Shown: piece after piece, positions 37,801-44,839 of the stretch | Layout: each line of letters opens with the position of its first letter | Numbering within the stretch: position 1 is the stretch's first letter | Program-made: the position numbers and the translations under genes | Notes under the pieces: model-generated | Told to the model about the DNA's origin: nothing | Databases searched by the model: none | What the model saw: only the letters and a program-made list of their open reading frames with translations | From: WTFV01 sp965203525 | GTDB taxonomy: Bacteria; Acidobacteriota; Vicinamibacteria; Vicinamibacterales; UBA8438 | DNA: 64,000 bases | Reading direction: 5' to 3' | NCBI GenBank assembly: GCA_965203525.1 | Contig: OZ241898.1 | Span: forward strand, 1-64,000

Positions 37801-39227
37801 GCCGCCCGCACCCGCGGGCGGAACGTGGCGACGCCCGGCTCGGGGGCGCCCAGCGGCTTCATCGCGTAGGTGAAGTCGAGTTCGCCGCCGTAGAAGCCGG
37901 AGCGGGCCCGCGTGATCTCGAAGCGGTCGCGCGTCCAGACCAGATCGCCGTCCAGCCCGGGAAAGCGGAGTCCCGCCAGCGTGGCGTCGGCGCTCGAAAA
38001 CGAACCGGTCAGTTCCCGCCCGCCCTCGAACAGGTGCCAGACGCCGCGGAACGCCGCCGCGCCGGTCACCGTGAAGTCGTCCCGCGCGAAGAAGATCTCC
38101 TTCATCGCCGGCAGGTCGATCGCCATCTCGCGGACGTTGTAGGTCGACTCCGGCCAGTTCAGCATGTCGACGAGGCCGTCGACGCGCGCCCGGAAACCGT
38201 CGCCGGCCGCCCACAGGTCGACGTGCGTCAGCTCGACGAGACCGCCGTCGAGCCGGTACTCGGCGTCCATGTTCAGCGTCAGCGGCTCGAAGCCGCCGAT
38301 GAGGAGGGTTCCGCCGCGGAACGAGGCGGTCCCGCCGTAGCCGGTGGACTTGCCCAGCGTCAGGTCGACGTCGGGCGCCCGGATGCTCCAGGGGGCGCCG
38401 TGGTCCTCGTACACGAATTCGCCGTCGTGCGCCCGGAGGTGCTGAACGGTCGTCACGATGCGGCGTCCCGCGTCGGCGGCCTCGTCCGGCGCTCCGGCGC
38501 CGTCCCCGCCCGCGGGCGGGGACGCGGCGGTCCCCGCGGCCTCGTCCGCCCGCGGGACGAGCCGCGGGAAGGTCTGCCGCCCGTCGGCGAACCCTTCGAC
38601 CAGCATCCGCCAACCGCGCAGATCGACGGCGTCGACCAGCACCTCCCCCTGCAGCAGGGGCATCCACTCGGTCGAAATCGTGAGGCGCTCCGCCTGGAAG
38701 AACGGCCGATCGCCCGGATGCAGACCCCCGATCTCCAGGTCCTCGATCAGAAAGCGCCCCGGCGCCAGATGGGTGCTGAGCCGGCCGATGGTCACCGGCC
38801 GCTCGATGTAGCCGGCAAACGCCCGCTCCGCCCGCGCGCGCAGGCTCGGGCCGAGGTCGATGGTGGTCGCCGACACGAGAACGCCCGCGATGGCCGCCAC
38901 CGACGCGATGGTCACCCACGCCAGTGCGCGCCGCACGCCCGGCCGCAGGCCGCGCAACCACGGCCAGTCCAAGGGGCGCAGGCCCATACGCCGCAGGCCG
39001 CGCAACCACGGCCGGCGCGAGTCGAGAGGCCGTTTCCGGCCGGACGTCTCCGCGCAACCCGGCCGCGGGCGGCGCACCCGCGGCCAGCGCAGACGGCGCT
39101 GCAAGCCGCGCACCCGACGCGCGCGCGCGCCGGCCGGCGCCGATTCGCCAGGCCGTTCCTCCGGCGGCTCCGGCGCAGGGGTGGGATCGAAAAGGATGCG
39201 CCCGGGATACGACGGCTCGTCCGGCAT
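34842..39227 (-). CDS. tamB: Translocation/assembly module protein TamB
   Basis: A very long protein (1461 residues) spanning the periplasm from one inner-membrane helix (ALAWVTIASVAAIAGVLVSA, about 96-115) to the outer membrane. It is dominated by beta-rich AsmA/DUF490-type repeats and ends with the TamB C-terminal domain: LDVRISAPSSLRIADNRAQI, RGQIYFEGNRYRLTRGSIGF, FLDVEVETDIRVPGQTYRVT, ISERAHLTFSRAVSGSNQD and the terminal RVRHAF. The first 95 residues are an unusual Arg/Pro/Trp-rich cytoplasmic tail with a repeated WLRGLR. The downstream omp85 gene overlaps its stop. Confidence 0.9.
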   Translation of the reverse strand: MPDEPSYPGRILFDPTPAPEPPEERPGESAPAGARARRVRGLQRRLRWPRVRRPRPGCAETSGRKRPLDSRRPWLRGLRRMGLRPLDWPWLRGLRPGVRRALAWVTIASVAAIAGVLVSATTIDLGPSLRARAERAFAGYIERPVTIGRLSTHLAPGRFLIEDLEIGGLHPGDRPFFQAERLTISTEWMPLLQGEVLVDAVDLRGWRMLVEGFADGRQTFPRLVPRADEAAGTAASPPAGGDGAGAPDEAADAGRRIVTTVQHLRAHDGEFVYEDHGAPWSIRAPDVDLTLGKSTGYGGTASFRGGTLLIGGFEPLTLNMDAEYRLDGGLVELTHVDLWAAGDGFRARVDGLVDMLNWPESTYNVREMAIDLPAMKEIFFARDDFTVTGAAAFRGVWHLFEGGRELTGSFSSADATLAGLRFPGLDGDLVWTRDRFEITRARSGFYGGELDFTYAMKPLGAPEPGVATFRPRVRAADLEPLFDDLGVPGARPLGRLAGESSLEWRLGRFAERNGGGALSVAPPGGVALLPRGVPPEPRTGWLHGAQPFDPDGVPWRFPLGGALRFTFDPDGVDVAPSWFATPLTAVRLRGRTAWGRGSRLPFDVASADWQESDRILAAVMTAFGRPTGELTLEGHGTMRGVLLGALASPRIEAAFAGDAIEAWNVRWGRGAGDVVVADGILEVTGARFLRAASSLAVDGRFAVGPARPGREEINARFAVDGLPARHIRDAFALDGYPIDGPTYGQIRLYGDYGAPLGFGRMRLGAGLAYGEPFDEAEADLRFDGDGVWLNGLTVRRDGGEVTGAMYVQWDGTYSVNADARGLDLSAFRAAGRVPVSVAGRIDAAISGAGAFADPRYEIRGAMTDVSIAGAAVGQVTGRLDVAAGVMAVELEAASPEVAVSGSGRVRLAGAAPARLRFSVTNTRFDPFVRAVRPGLSDVTSLVASGTVVVDGALLDVAELGVDVTADRLALTVFDFELDNDGPVRLALADNVLRVDRMRLRGEGTDLALAGEVALADERLALRAEGNASLGMLEGLAAGVRGRGSMRLAAEVGGALDAPVVTGEARVTNGRIRHLSFPHALDAVDGRVILEPGGIRFDELTAELGGGPVRFGGRVGLDGYRIGDLGVTAAGRGVALRYPAGIRSRVDADLVLRGSVDAPTLGGLVTVHDAIWPQFFQPGGGFPDLLGEQAAAGPAETTVPLRLDVRISAPSSLRIADNRAQIVASADLTLTGTYGRPSLLGNAELERGQIYFEGNRYRLTRGSIGFTNPVEMEPFLDVEVETDIRVPGQTYRVTLGLTGPLERLEPPTLESDPPLQQLEIVGLLLGDVRDPQQAEIRTLRAPEASQQGLLVQGIGAGLLNNPVLAGVGGVVERSFGVDTFEITPSLDDPAAQQSTQIVPTARVSIGKRISERAHLTFSRAVSGSNQDLIVVLEYDATDRLSWVLSQNEDRTYALDVRVRHAF
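38943..39013. repeat. In-frame 23-bp repeat in the tamB 5' end
   Basis: CCGCAGGCCGCGCAACCACG plus GCC is identical at 38943-38965 and 38991-39013, 48 bp (16 codons) apart. It produces the two WLRGLR motifs of the TamB cytoplasmic tail. A weaker third copy is near 39049. Confidence 0.75.
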
Positions 39228-39248
39228 CGGTCGCCTGCCCCCCGGCGC

Positions 39249-39779
39249 TCACTCGACGGCGGCCAGCAGCCGTCCCGCCTCGACCGACATGCCCTCGGTG
39301 ACCGGCACCTCGGTGACGGTGCCGGCTCGCGGGGCCGCCAGCTCGTTCTCCATCTTCATCGCCTCGACCACCACCAGCGGCTGCCGGGCCGCGACCCGGT
39401 CGCCGGGCGCGACCAGCACCCGCACCACCTTGCCCGGCATCGGCGCGGTGAGCCGCGAAGCGCCTCCCGCGGCGTCGCCGCCCGCTTCGCCGGCCGTCCG
39501 CCGGCCGTTGATCACCGCCTCGACGACGACACCGCCGCCCAGACGCAGCTCCGTCCGCCCGTCCCGGCCGGCCGGGACGCAGCGCACCTGCCGGCTCGCG
39601 GCGTCCGCGCCGACCCCCACCAGCGACAGCAGCACGCCGTGCCGATCGCGCTCGACCACGCGCGCGTCGACCTCCCGCGTCCTGCCGCCCCACGACACCC
39701 GCACGCGCTCCGGGCGCGCCGCGTCCGGTTCGACGGTGACGTCGCGCACCTGCCCGTTGATCTCGACGTCGATTCGCAT
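39249..39779 (-). CDS. Biotin carboxyl carrier protein of acyl-CoA carboxylase
   Basis: 176 residues. The C-terminal biotinyl domain has the site VVVEAMKMENELAAP with biotin Lys K142, preceded by TAPMPGKVVRVLVAPGD. The first about 100 residues are a beta-rich extension seen in propionyl/methylcrotonyl-type carriers. It lies 11 bp after the biotin carboxylase gene. The matching carboxyltransferase gene is at 54.1 kb. Confidence 0.9.
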   Translation of the reverse strand: MRIDVEINGQVRDVTVEPDAARPERVRVSWGGRTREVDARVVERDRHGVLLSLVGVGADAASRQVRCVPAGRDGRTELRLGGGVVVEAVINGRRTAGEAGGDAAGGASRLTAPMPGKVVRVLVAPGDRVAARQPLVVVEAMKMENELAAPRAGTVTEVPVTEGMSVEAGRLLAAVE

Positions 39780-39790
39780 GTCGGATGCGC

Positions 39791-41320
39791 CTATCGCAGT
39801 CCGCCGCTGCGCGCCGCCTGCTTCCAGCGCCCGCCCGCCGGTGCGCCCGCGGCCGCCCTGGCGTCCGAGGCGGTGCGGCCGGCCAGCGCGACGGACAGCG
39901 CCGCGGCGATGACGGCGGTTTCCTCCGCGTCGTCCGGCGGCTCGACGAAAACCGTCCCTTCGCGCGCGGCGAGCACGCGATCGAGAAACGTGGTGTCGAA
40001 GCGGCCGGCGACGAAGTCCGGGTGCCGCAGGAGCCATCGGAACATCGGAATGGTGGTGGGCACGCCGCCGACGTCGTACTCCGCCAGCGCGCGGTCCATG
40101 CGGTCGATGGCCAGACGCCGGTCCGCCGCGTGCGCGACGACCTTGGCCACCATCGAGTCGTAGTGCACCGGCACCGCGAAGCCGGCCGCCACGCCGGCGT
40201 CGACCCGGATTCCCGGGCCTTCCGGCGGCCGGTGCGTCACGATCAGCCCCGGGCACGGCATGAAGCCGGCGTTCGGATCCTCGGCGTAGACCCGGCACTC
40301 GACGGCGTGGCCGTCCGGCGCCAGCGCCCGCTCGGGATCGACGTCCAGACGTTCGCCCTGCGCCACCCGGAGCTGCCAGCGCACCAGGTCGATCCCGGTC
40401 ACCATCTCCGTGATCGGATGCTCGACCTGCAGCCGGGTGTTCATCTCCAGGAAGTGGAAGCCGCCGGACTCGTCGAGCAGGAACTCGATGGTGCCGGCGT
40501 TGGTGTAGCCGACTTCCGCGGCCAGCCGGGCCGCGGCCGCCGCGAGCGCGCGCCGGGTCTCGACATCGACGGCCGGCGACGGCGTCTCCTCGATCACCTT
40601 CTGGTGCCGCCGCTGGATCGAGCACTCCCGCTCGACGAACGGCACGACGGCGCCGTGCTCGTCCGCGAGAAGCTGCACCTCGACGTGCCGGCCCCGCTCG
40701 ATGCAGCGCTCCAGGTAGACGGCGCCGTCTCCGAAGGCCGACGCCGCCTCCGACCGCGCGCCCTCGACGGCGTGCGGCAGCCGGTCCGGGTCGCGCACCA
40801 GCCGCATCCCCTTGCCGCCGCCGCCGGCGACCGCCTTGACGAAGATCGGATACCCGACGGCGTCGCCCGCGCGCCGCAGCCCGGCGTCGGTCATCTTTTC
40901 CGGCAACGGCCCGTCGCTGCCCGGCACGATCGGCACGCCGGCGCGCCGGGCCGCCGCGCGCGCCGCGGTCTTGCCGCCCATCAGCTCGATGACGCCGGCC
41001 GGCGGTCCGATGAACCGGAGCCCCGCGTCGGCGACCGCCTGCGCGAATCCGGCGTTCTCGGCGAGGAACCCGTAGCCGGGATGCACGGCGCCGGCGCCGG
41101 TCCGCCGGGCCGCGGCGATGATCTTCTCGACGTGCAGGTAGCTGCCGGCCGGCTCGTCCGCCTCCAGCGCCACCGCCTCGTCGGCGTAGCGCACGTGCGG
41201 CGCCAGCCGGTCGCAGTCGGAGTAGACCGCGACCGTCGGCAGCCCCATCTCGCGGCATCCGCGCAGGATCCGGACCGCGATCTCGCCCCGGTTGGCGACC
41301 AGCACCTTCATCGGCGGCAT
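39791..41320 (-). CDS. Biotin carboxylase subunit of acyl-CoA carboxylase
   Basis: ATP-grasp enzyme of 509 residues that carboxylates biotin on the carrier. Motifs: MKVLVANRGEIAVRILRGCR, GYGFLAENAGFAQA, ATP-binding KAVAGGGGKGMRLVRD, RHVEVQLLADEHG, ERECSIQRRHQKVIEETPSP, EFLLDESGGFHFLEMNTRLQ and DMVAKVV-like YDSMVAKVVAHA. The C-terminus has a 45-residue Ala-rich extension. AGGAAG before the ATG at 41320 supports the start. Confidence 0.93.
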   Translation of the reverse strand: MPPMKVLVANRGEIAVRILRGCREMGLPTVAVYSDCDRLAPHVRYADEAVALEADEPAGSYLHVEKIIAAARRTGAGAVHPGYGFLAENAGFAQAVADAGLRFIGPPAGVIELMGGKTAARAAARRAGVPIVPGSDGPLPEKMTDAGLRRAGDAVGYPIFVKAVAGGGGKGMRLVRDPDRLPHAVEGARSEAASAFGDGAVYLERCIERGRHVEVQLLADEHGAVVPFVERECSIQRRHQKVIEETPSPAVDVETRRALAAAAARLAAEVGYTNAGTIEFLLDESGGFHFLEMNTRLQVEHPITEMVTGIDLVRWQLRVAQGERLDVDPERALAPDGHAVECRVYAEDPNAGFMPCPGLIVTHRPPEGPGIRVDAGVAAGFAVPVHYDSMVAKVVAHAADRRLAIDRMDRALAEYDVGGVPTTIPMFRWLLRHPDFVAGRFDTTFLDRVLAAREGTVFVEPPDDAEETAVIAAALSVALAGRTASDARAAAGAPAGGRWKQAARSGGLR

Positions 41321-41379
41321 GGTGTTCTTCCTATCGTATCGCGAACGCCCGGCCGCACGGCGGAGGCGACGCGGCGGGG

Positions 41380-41492
41380 AGGCGGGCCCGGAGGCGCCCC
41401 GCGGCTCCGGAATGCGCTCGGCGACCTCGCCGGCAATCGGGACCGGCTTGTAGCAGGCGGGCCCGGAGGCGCCCCGCGGCTCCGGAATGCGC
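41380..41492. repeat. Identical 38-bp direct repeat pair, 75 bp apart
   Basis: Copies at 41380-41417 and 41455-41492, identical, starting AGGCGGGCCCGGAGGCGCCC. Each contains the inverted pair CCGGAG and CTCCGG around an 11-nt loop, so each can fold into a hairpin. They fill the gap between biotin carboxylase and the glycan cluster, the downstream boundary of the island. Confidence 0.9.
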
Positions 41493-41495
41493 CCT

Positions 41496-42578
41496 TCACG
41501 ACGTGACCACCGGAGGTCCGCCGCGGCTCGCGATGAAACGCTGCGCCCCGTGCCGTTGCGCGTGCAGGAAGCCCGGCCACGTTCGGGAGCCTCCGACCGC
41601 GTAGCGCGGCAGCCGCAGCAGGTGGTCCCGATGTTCCGGAAACAGGCAGCCCGGCCTGCCGGTCACCGCGGTCCGGAACCCGGCCTTCCCGGCGAGGACC
41701 GCTTCCCGTTCGCCGTGGGCGCGGTAGCCGTGGGGATAGGCGAAGTGATCGATCGCGCGGTCGCAGACGTTCTCGAGGAAGGCCTTGTTGTCCGCCGTTT
41801 CGCGGTACGCTTCCGCTTCGCTCAGCGCGGCCAGCCACGGATGGCCGGTGGTGTGGCCGCCGATGGTCGCCAGCGGGTGGCGGCCGAGGGCGCGCAGTTG
41901 CTCCCGCGACAGGCCCGCCTCCGCCGCCACCGCGCCCGGCGCCACGCCGCAACGCTCGAAGACGCCGCGCAGCAGCGCCGCGCGCCGCGGGACGTCCGCC
42001 TCCACCCAGGCGCTCACTTCCGCGAGCGCAGCCGCCTTCTCGCGGCGGGACGAGGCGGCGAACCGTTTCCCCATCGGCGTCACGTCCACCGTGTCGTTCG
42101 TCCGGATCACGCGCTCCAGGCCCAGCCACCAGAGGTAGCCGCCGCCTTCCACCAGGTCCGTCGTGACGTACAGGGTGAACGGCGCGCCGTACCGCTCCAG
42201 CACCGGCAGGGCATGCTCGACGACGTCGGCGTAGCCGTCGTCGAAGGTGACGACGACGAAGCGCCGCCGGGAGGGACGAGGACCGGGATCCCGGATGCGC
42301 CCGACGGCCGCGTCCAGCGAGATCGGCTCGACGCCCGCCTTGCGCAGCGACGCCAGCCAGGCTGCCAGGAACCGGGTGCCGACGTACAGTTCTCCGTCGA
42401 GGTGGGCGGATACGTCGGGCACCACGTGGTGGAACCCGAAGATCGAGCCGATGCCGGCGTACCGGCGGCCGATGGCGGCGGCGAGGCCGCTATGCCGGAG
42501 CAGCGCCCACGCCGCCCTGCGGCGCAGGAGTCCCAGGCGCGGCGCCAGCGGCCCGCCGATCCGCCGCGACCGGTTCAT
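41496..42578 (-). CDS. Polysaccharide deacetylase (NodB-type)
   Basis: Metal-dependent carbohydrate esterase-4 family enzyme that removes N- or O-acetyl groups. 360 residues. Motifs: IFGFHHVVPDVS, the metal Asp pair in VVTFDDGYADVVEHAL, ATIGGHTTGHPWLAALS (HxxxHP), and FAYPHGYRAHGEREAV. The N-terminus lacks a clear signal peptide, so activity may be cytoplasmic or on lipid-linked intermediates. The ATG overlaps the sulfotransferase stop (ATGA). It is the last gene of the glycan cluster. Confidence 0.85.
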   Translation of the reverse strand: MNRSRRIGGPLAPRLGLLRRRAAWALLRHSGLAAAIGRRYAGIGSIFGFHHVVPDVSAHLDGELYVGTRFLAAWLASLRKAGVEPISLDAAVGRIRDPGPRPSRRRFVVVTFDDGYADVVEHALPVLERYGAPFTLYVTTDLVEGGGYLWWLGLERVIRTNDTVDVTPMGKRFAASSRREKAAALAEVSAWVEADVPRRAALLRGVFERCGVAPGAVAAEAGLSREQLRALGRHPLATIGGHTTGHPWLAALSEAEAYRETADNKAFLENVCDRAIDHFAYPHGYRAHGEREAVLAGKAGFRTAVTGRPGCLFPEHRDHLLRLPRYAVGGSRTWPGFLHAQRHGAQRFIASRGGPPVVTS

Positions 42579-43465
42579 TCCCCCGCCTCGTGCGCTTCCC
42601 GCTCCGCGGCGACGCTGCGCCACAGCTCCAGGTCGGCGGCGTAGCGTGTCCTCAGCAGCGCCTTGTTCCGCTCCGTCAGCAGACCGCTCATCTCCGCGCG
42701 GGCGGCCCGCACCGCCTGTCGCGGCGGCCGCCATCCCGCCCTCGTGTTCAGCATCGGCAGCACCGGCGCCGGCATCCCCACCCGCGCCGCGACCCGCCGC
42801 AAGTCCTCGTCGACGTTCTCGAAGCGGCCGACGAAGTCGGGCAGGCGTCCGTCCGCGAGGCGTATCTGCAGGTGCTGGGACAGGAAATGCACGTCGGCGA
42901 AGGCGTCGGAGCCGTAAGGCGTGTTCAGCCAGCGGCAGTAGTCGTCGAAACCGTCTATCTCCCCCAGCCCGGGGAAGGCGTCGCTGAAGTACCGTTGCCT
43001 CTCCTCCTTGAGGCGGCGATGCCGCCCATGGAAGCGTTCGTTGCGGAAGCGCATTTCCGCAAACAGGGAGAGCGCCCGCTCGAAGGGATGCCTGACGAAC
43101 GCGAAGCTGTAGTAGCCGCCCGCTTCCGGGTGCGTCGCGCAGACGTCGGAGATGCTCTTGCCGTAGATGAACTCCGCGTCGGGGTCCACGCCGCGCAGCG
43201 CGGCCATGATGCTCCGGGACGCCACCTTGGGATTGCACAGCCACAGGCAGCGGTACCGCCGGGAGACGACTTTCTCCGCGCGGGGACCGGACGTCCGCGC
43301 GGCCAGGCGGGCCGTGCGTGCCGCTTCGTCGAACCTGCCGCGCGACACGGCGGCCGCGACGTCCCGGACCAGGAGCGGGGACGAAACGATCGCGGCCATC
43401 CGTTTCATCCTGCGCAACGTCAGCCGGGCCCGGTCCCGAAGGCGCGGCGGTCCACCGTCGTTCAA
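42575..43465 (-). CDS. Carbohydrate sulfotransferase family protein
   Basis: PAPS-dependent transferase, 296 residues. The 5'-phosphosulfate loop is LWLCNPKVASRSIMAAL and the 3'-phosphate motif FAFVRHPFERALSLFAEM, matching the Sulfotransfer_2 (chondroitin/dermatan-type) family. YRCLWLCNPK and RRYFSDAFPGLG-like text follow the same family pattern. The TTG start at 43465 overlaps the glycosyltransferase stop (TTGA) and has GGAGGAG upstream, so it is translationally coupled. Sugar acceptor unknown. No signal peptide is seen. Confidence 0.8.
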   Translation of the reverse strand: MNDGGPPRLRDRARLTLRRMKRMAAIVSSPLLVRDVAAAVSRGRFDEAARTARLAARTSGPRAEKVVSRRYRCLWLCNPKVASRSIMAALRGVDPDAEFIYGKSISDVCATHPEAGGYYSFAFVRHPFERALSLFAEMRFRNERFHGRHRRLKEERQRYFSDAFPGLGEIDGFDDYCRWLNTPYGSDAFADVHFLSQHLQIRLADGRLPDFVGRFENVDEDLRRVAARVGMPAPVLPMLNTRAGWRPPRQAVRAARAEMSGLLTERNKALLRTRYAADLELWRSVAAEREAHEAGE

Positions 43466-44835
43466 GGGGAATCTCCTCCATCTTCTCGCGGCGCAGGGCG
43501 CGCGGCGTGGTGCAGCGCCGGATGCGGCAGGTCCGGGGCGTCGATGCCGGCCCGGTGCGGCTGGAACCCGGGCCAGACGCGGTCGGCCCGGGCGAGCAGG
43601 CGCTCGTCGGAGCCTTCCCGGTCGTTCCACGTGTGGCCGCGGCCGTGCCGGACCAGCATGAAGCCGGCGGCGTGGGTGCGGTAGATGCGCCCGCCGGCCC
43701 GCAGGACGTCCTCGGCCAGCGCCGTATCGACGCCCGCCGGCGCCTTCCGCCAACCGCCGGCGCGGTCGAGGTCGCGGCGGGAAATCAGCAGCGCGCCGCC
43801 GGCCAGGGCCGCCGTCCAGTAGCGCTCGTTGTCTCCGTTACGCCAGTGCATGGTCCGGTCCGCCGCGGCGAGATGAACGAACTCCAGATACTTGCCCACC
43901 AGTTGCGCGCCGGAATACTCCCGCGCCAGCACCAGGTCCCAGACGTGGTCGGCGCCGTACACGTCGTCGTCGTCCATCTTCGTCAGCAGCGTCCCCCGCG
44001 CGGCCCCGGTGGCCGCGTCAAGCACGGCGCCGAGCGGGTCTCCCGCCGGCGCCCGCAACACCTTCACCGGGCACGGCAGCTCGGAGACGCGCCGCTCGAC
44101 GTCCGGGAAACCCTCGCCGTGCAGCGCGAGCACCAGCTCCACCCGGGGCCAGGTCTGCCGCGCCACGGCGTCCAGCGCCCAGGGCAGGAAGCGGGGACGC
44201 CGGGTCGCCAGCAGGATGGACACCAGGGGCGGTTCCCGCAGGCCGGACCGGCGGGCGCGGCCCCACGACGAATGGTCGCGCAGGGCGGCCCGGCGCATCC
44301 TGATGCCGAGCAACTCCCGCGCGCCGGCGTCGATGCCCGCGACGTCGGCGGTCATCGCTCCGTGGAGTTCGGGGCCGAGCAGGGGCCGCAGCCGCCGTCC
44401 GCCGTCCGCCAGATGCGCCACCACGCCCCACGCGGCCAGACGGACCAGCTCGCCGGCCCGCGTGGCGGCGTCGGCGTGGAACGCCTGCACGTCCTCCAGG
44501 TGGCGCAGCCGGCGCAGCCGGCGCCGGGCGCGCCGGCGAACGACGCGTTCCGCCCTGACGCCGGGCGGCAGCAGATCGAGCGGCCCCAGCGCCGCCGTCC
44601 CGCCGTCGGCGTCGCGCCGCCAGCCAATCGGGTTCCAGCCTCGCAGATCGAAGGCGCGCGCCGGTTCGCTCCGCGTGCCATGCGCCCGCGGCGATTCCGT
44701 CCGTACCCGCCAGCTTCGCAGCGCGGCGCAAAGATGCCAGCGGACCACCCGCAGCCTGTCCGCCGCCCGCCGCCGAACGGCGCGCGCCCGCCGCGGGAAC
44801 GACGAGGCTCCGCCGCGGTCCCGGACGGCCCGCAC
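43462..44835 (-). CDS. Glycosyltransferase family 2-like protein
   Basis: 457 residues with a long Arg-rich N-terminal half (about 1-200) of unknown fold and a C-terminal GT-A domain. The domain shows PLVSILLATRRPRFLPWALD, ALHGEGFPDVERRV, the nucleotide-metal motif LTKMDDDDVYGADHVWDL, and ALAGGALLISRRDLDRAGGW. EDVLRAGGRIYRTHAAGF is the distal part of the fold. The GTG lies 4 nt after the stop of the preceding gene. Donor sugar unknown. Confidence 0.75.
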   Translation of the reverse strand: MRAVRDRGGASSFPRRARAVRRRAADRLRVVRWHLCAALRSWRVRTESPRAHGTRSEPARAFDLRGWNPIGWRRDADGGTAALGPLDLLPPGVRAERVVRRRARRRLRRLRHLEDVQAFHADAATRAGELVRLAAWGVVAHLADGGRRLRPLLGPELHGAMTADVAGIDAGARELLGIRMRRAALRDHSSWGRARRSGLREPPLVSILLATRRPRFLPWALDAVARQTWPRVELVLALHGEGFPDVERRVSELPCPVKVLRAPAGDPLGAVLDAATGAARGTLLTKMDDDDVYGADHVWDLVLAREYSGAQLVGKYLEFVHLAAADRTMHWRNGDNERYWTAALAGGALLISRRDLDRAGGWRKAPAGVDTALAEDVLRAGGRIYRTHAAGFMLVRHGRGHTWNDREGSDERLLARADRVWPGFQPHRAGIDAPDLPHPALHHAARPAPREDGGDSP

Positions 44836-44839
44836 GCCC

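Noticed and set aside
31888..39693. Long minus-strand reading frame of about 2600 codons covering several genes
   Set aside because: A GC-rich shadow and read-through of other frames; TamB, Omp85 and carrier protein genes in their proper frames explain it.
34851..40163. Plus-strand reading frame of about 1770 codons opposite TamB
   Set aside because: It mirrors the TamB and carboxylase genes and has Arg/Pro/Ala-rich antisense composition without domain motifs.
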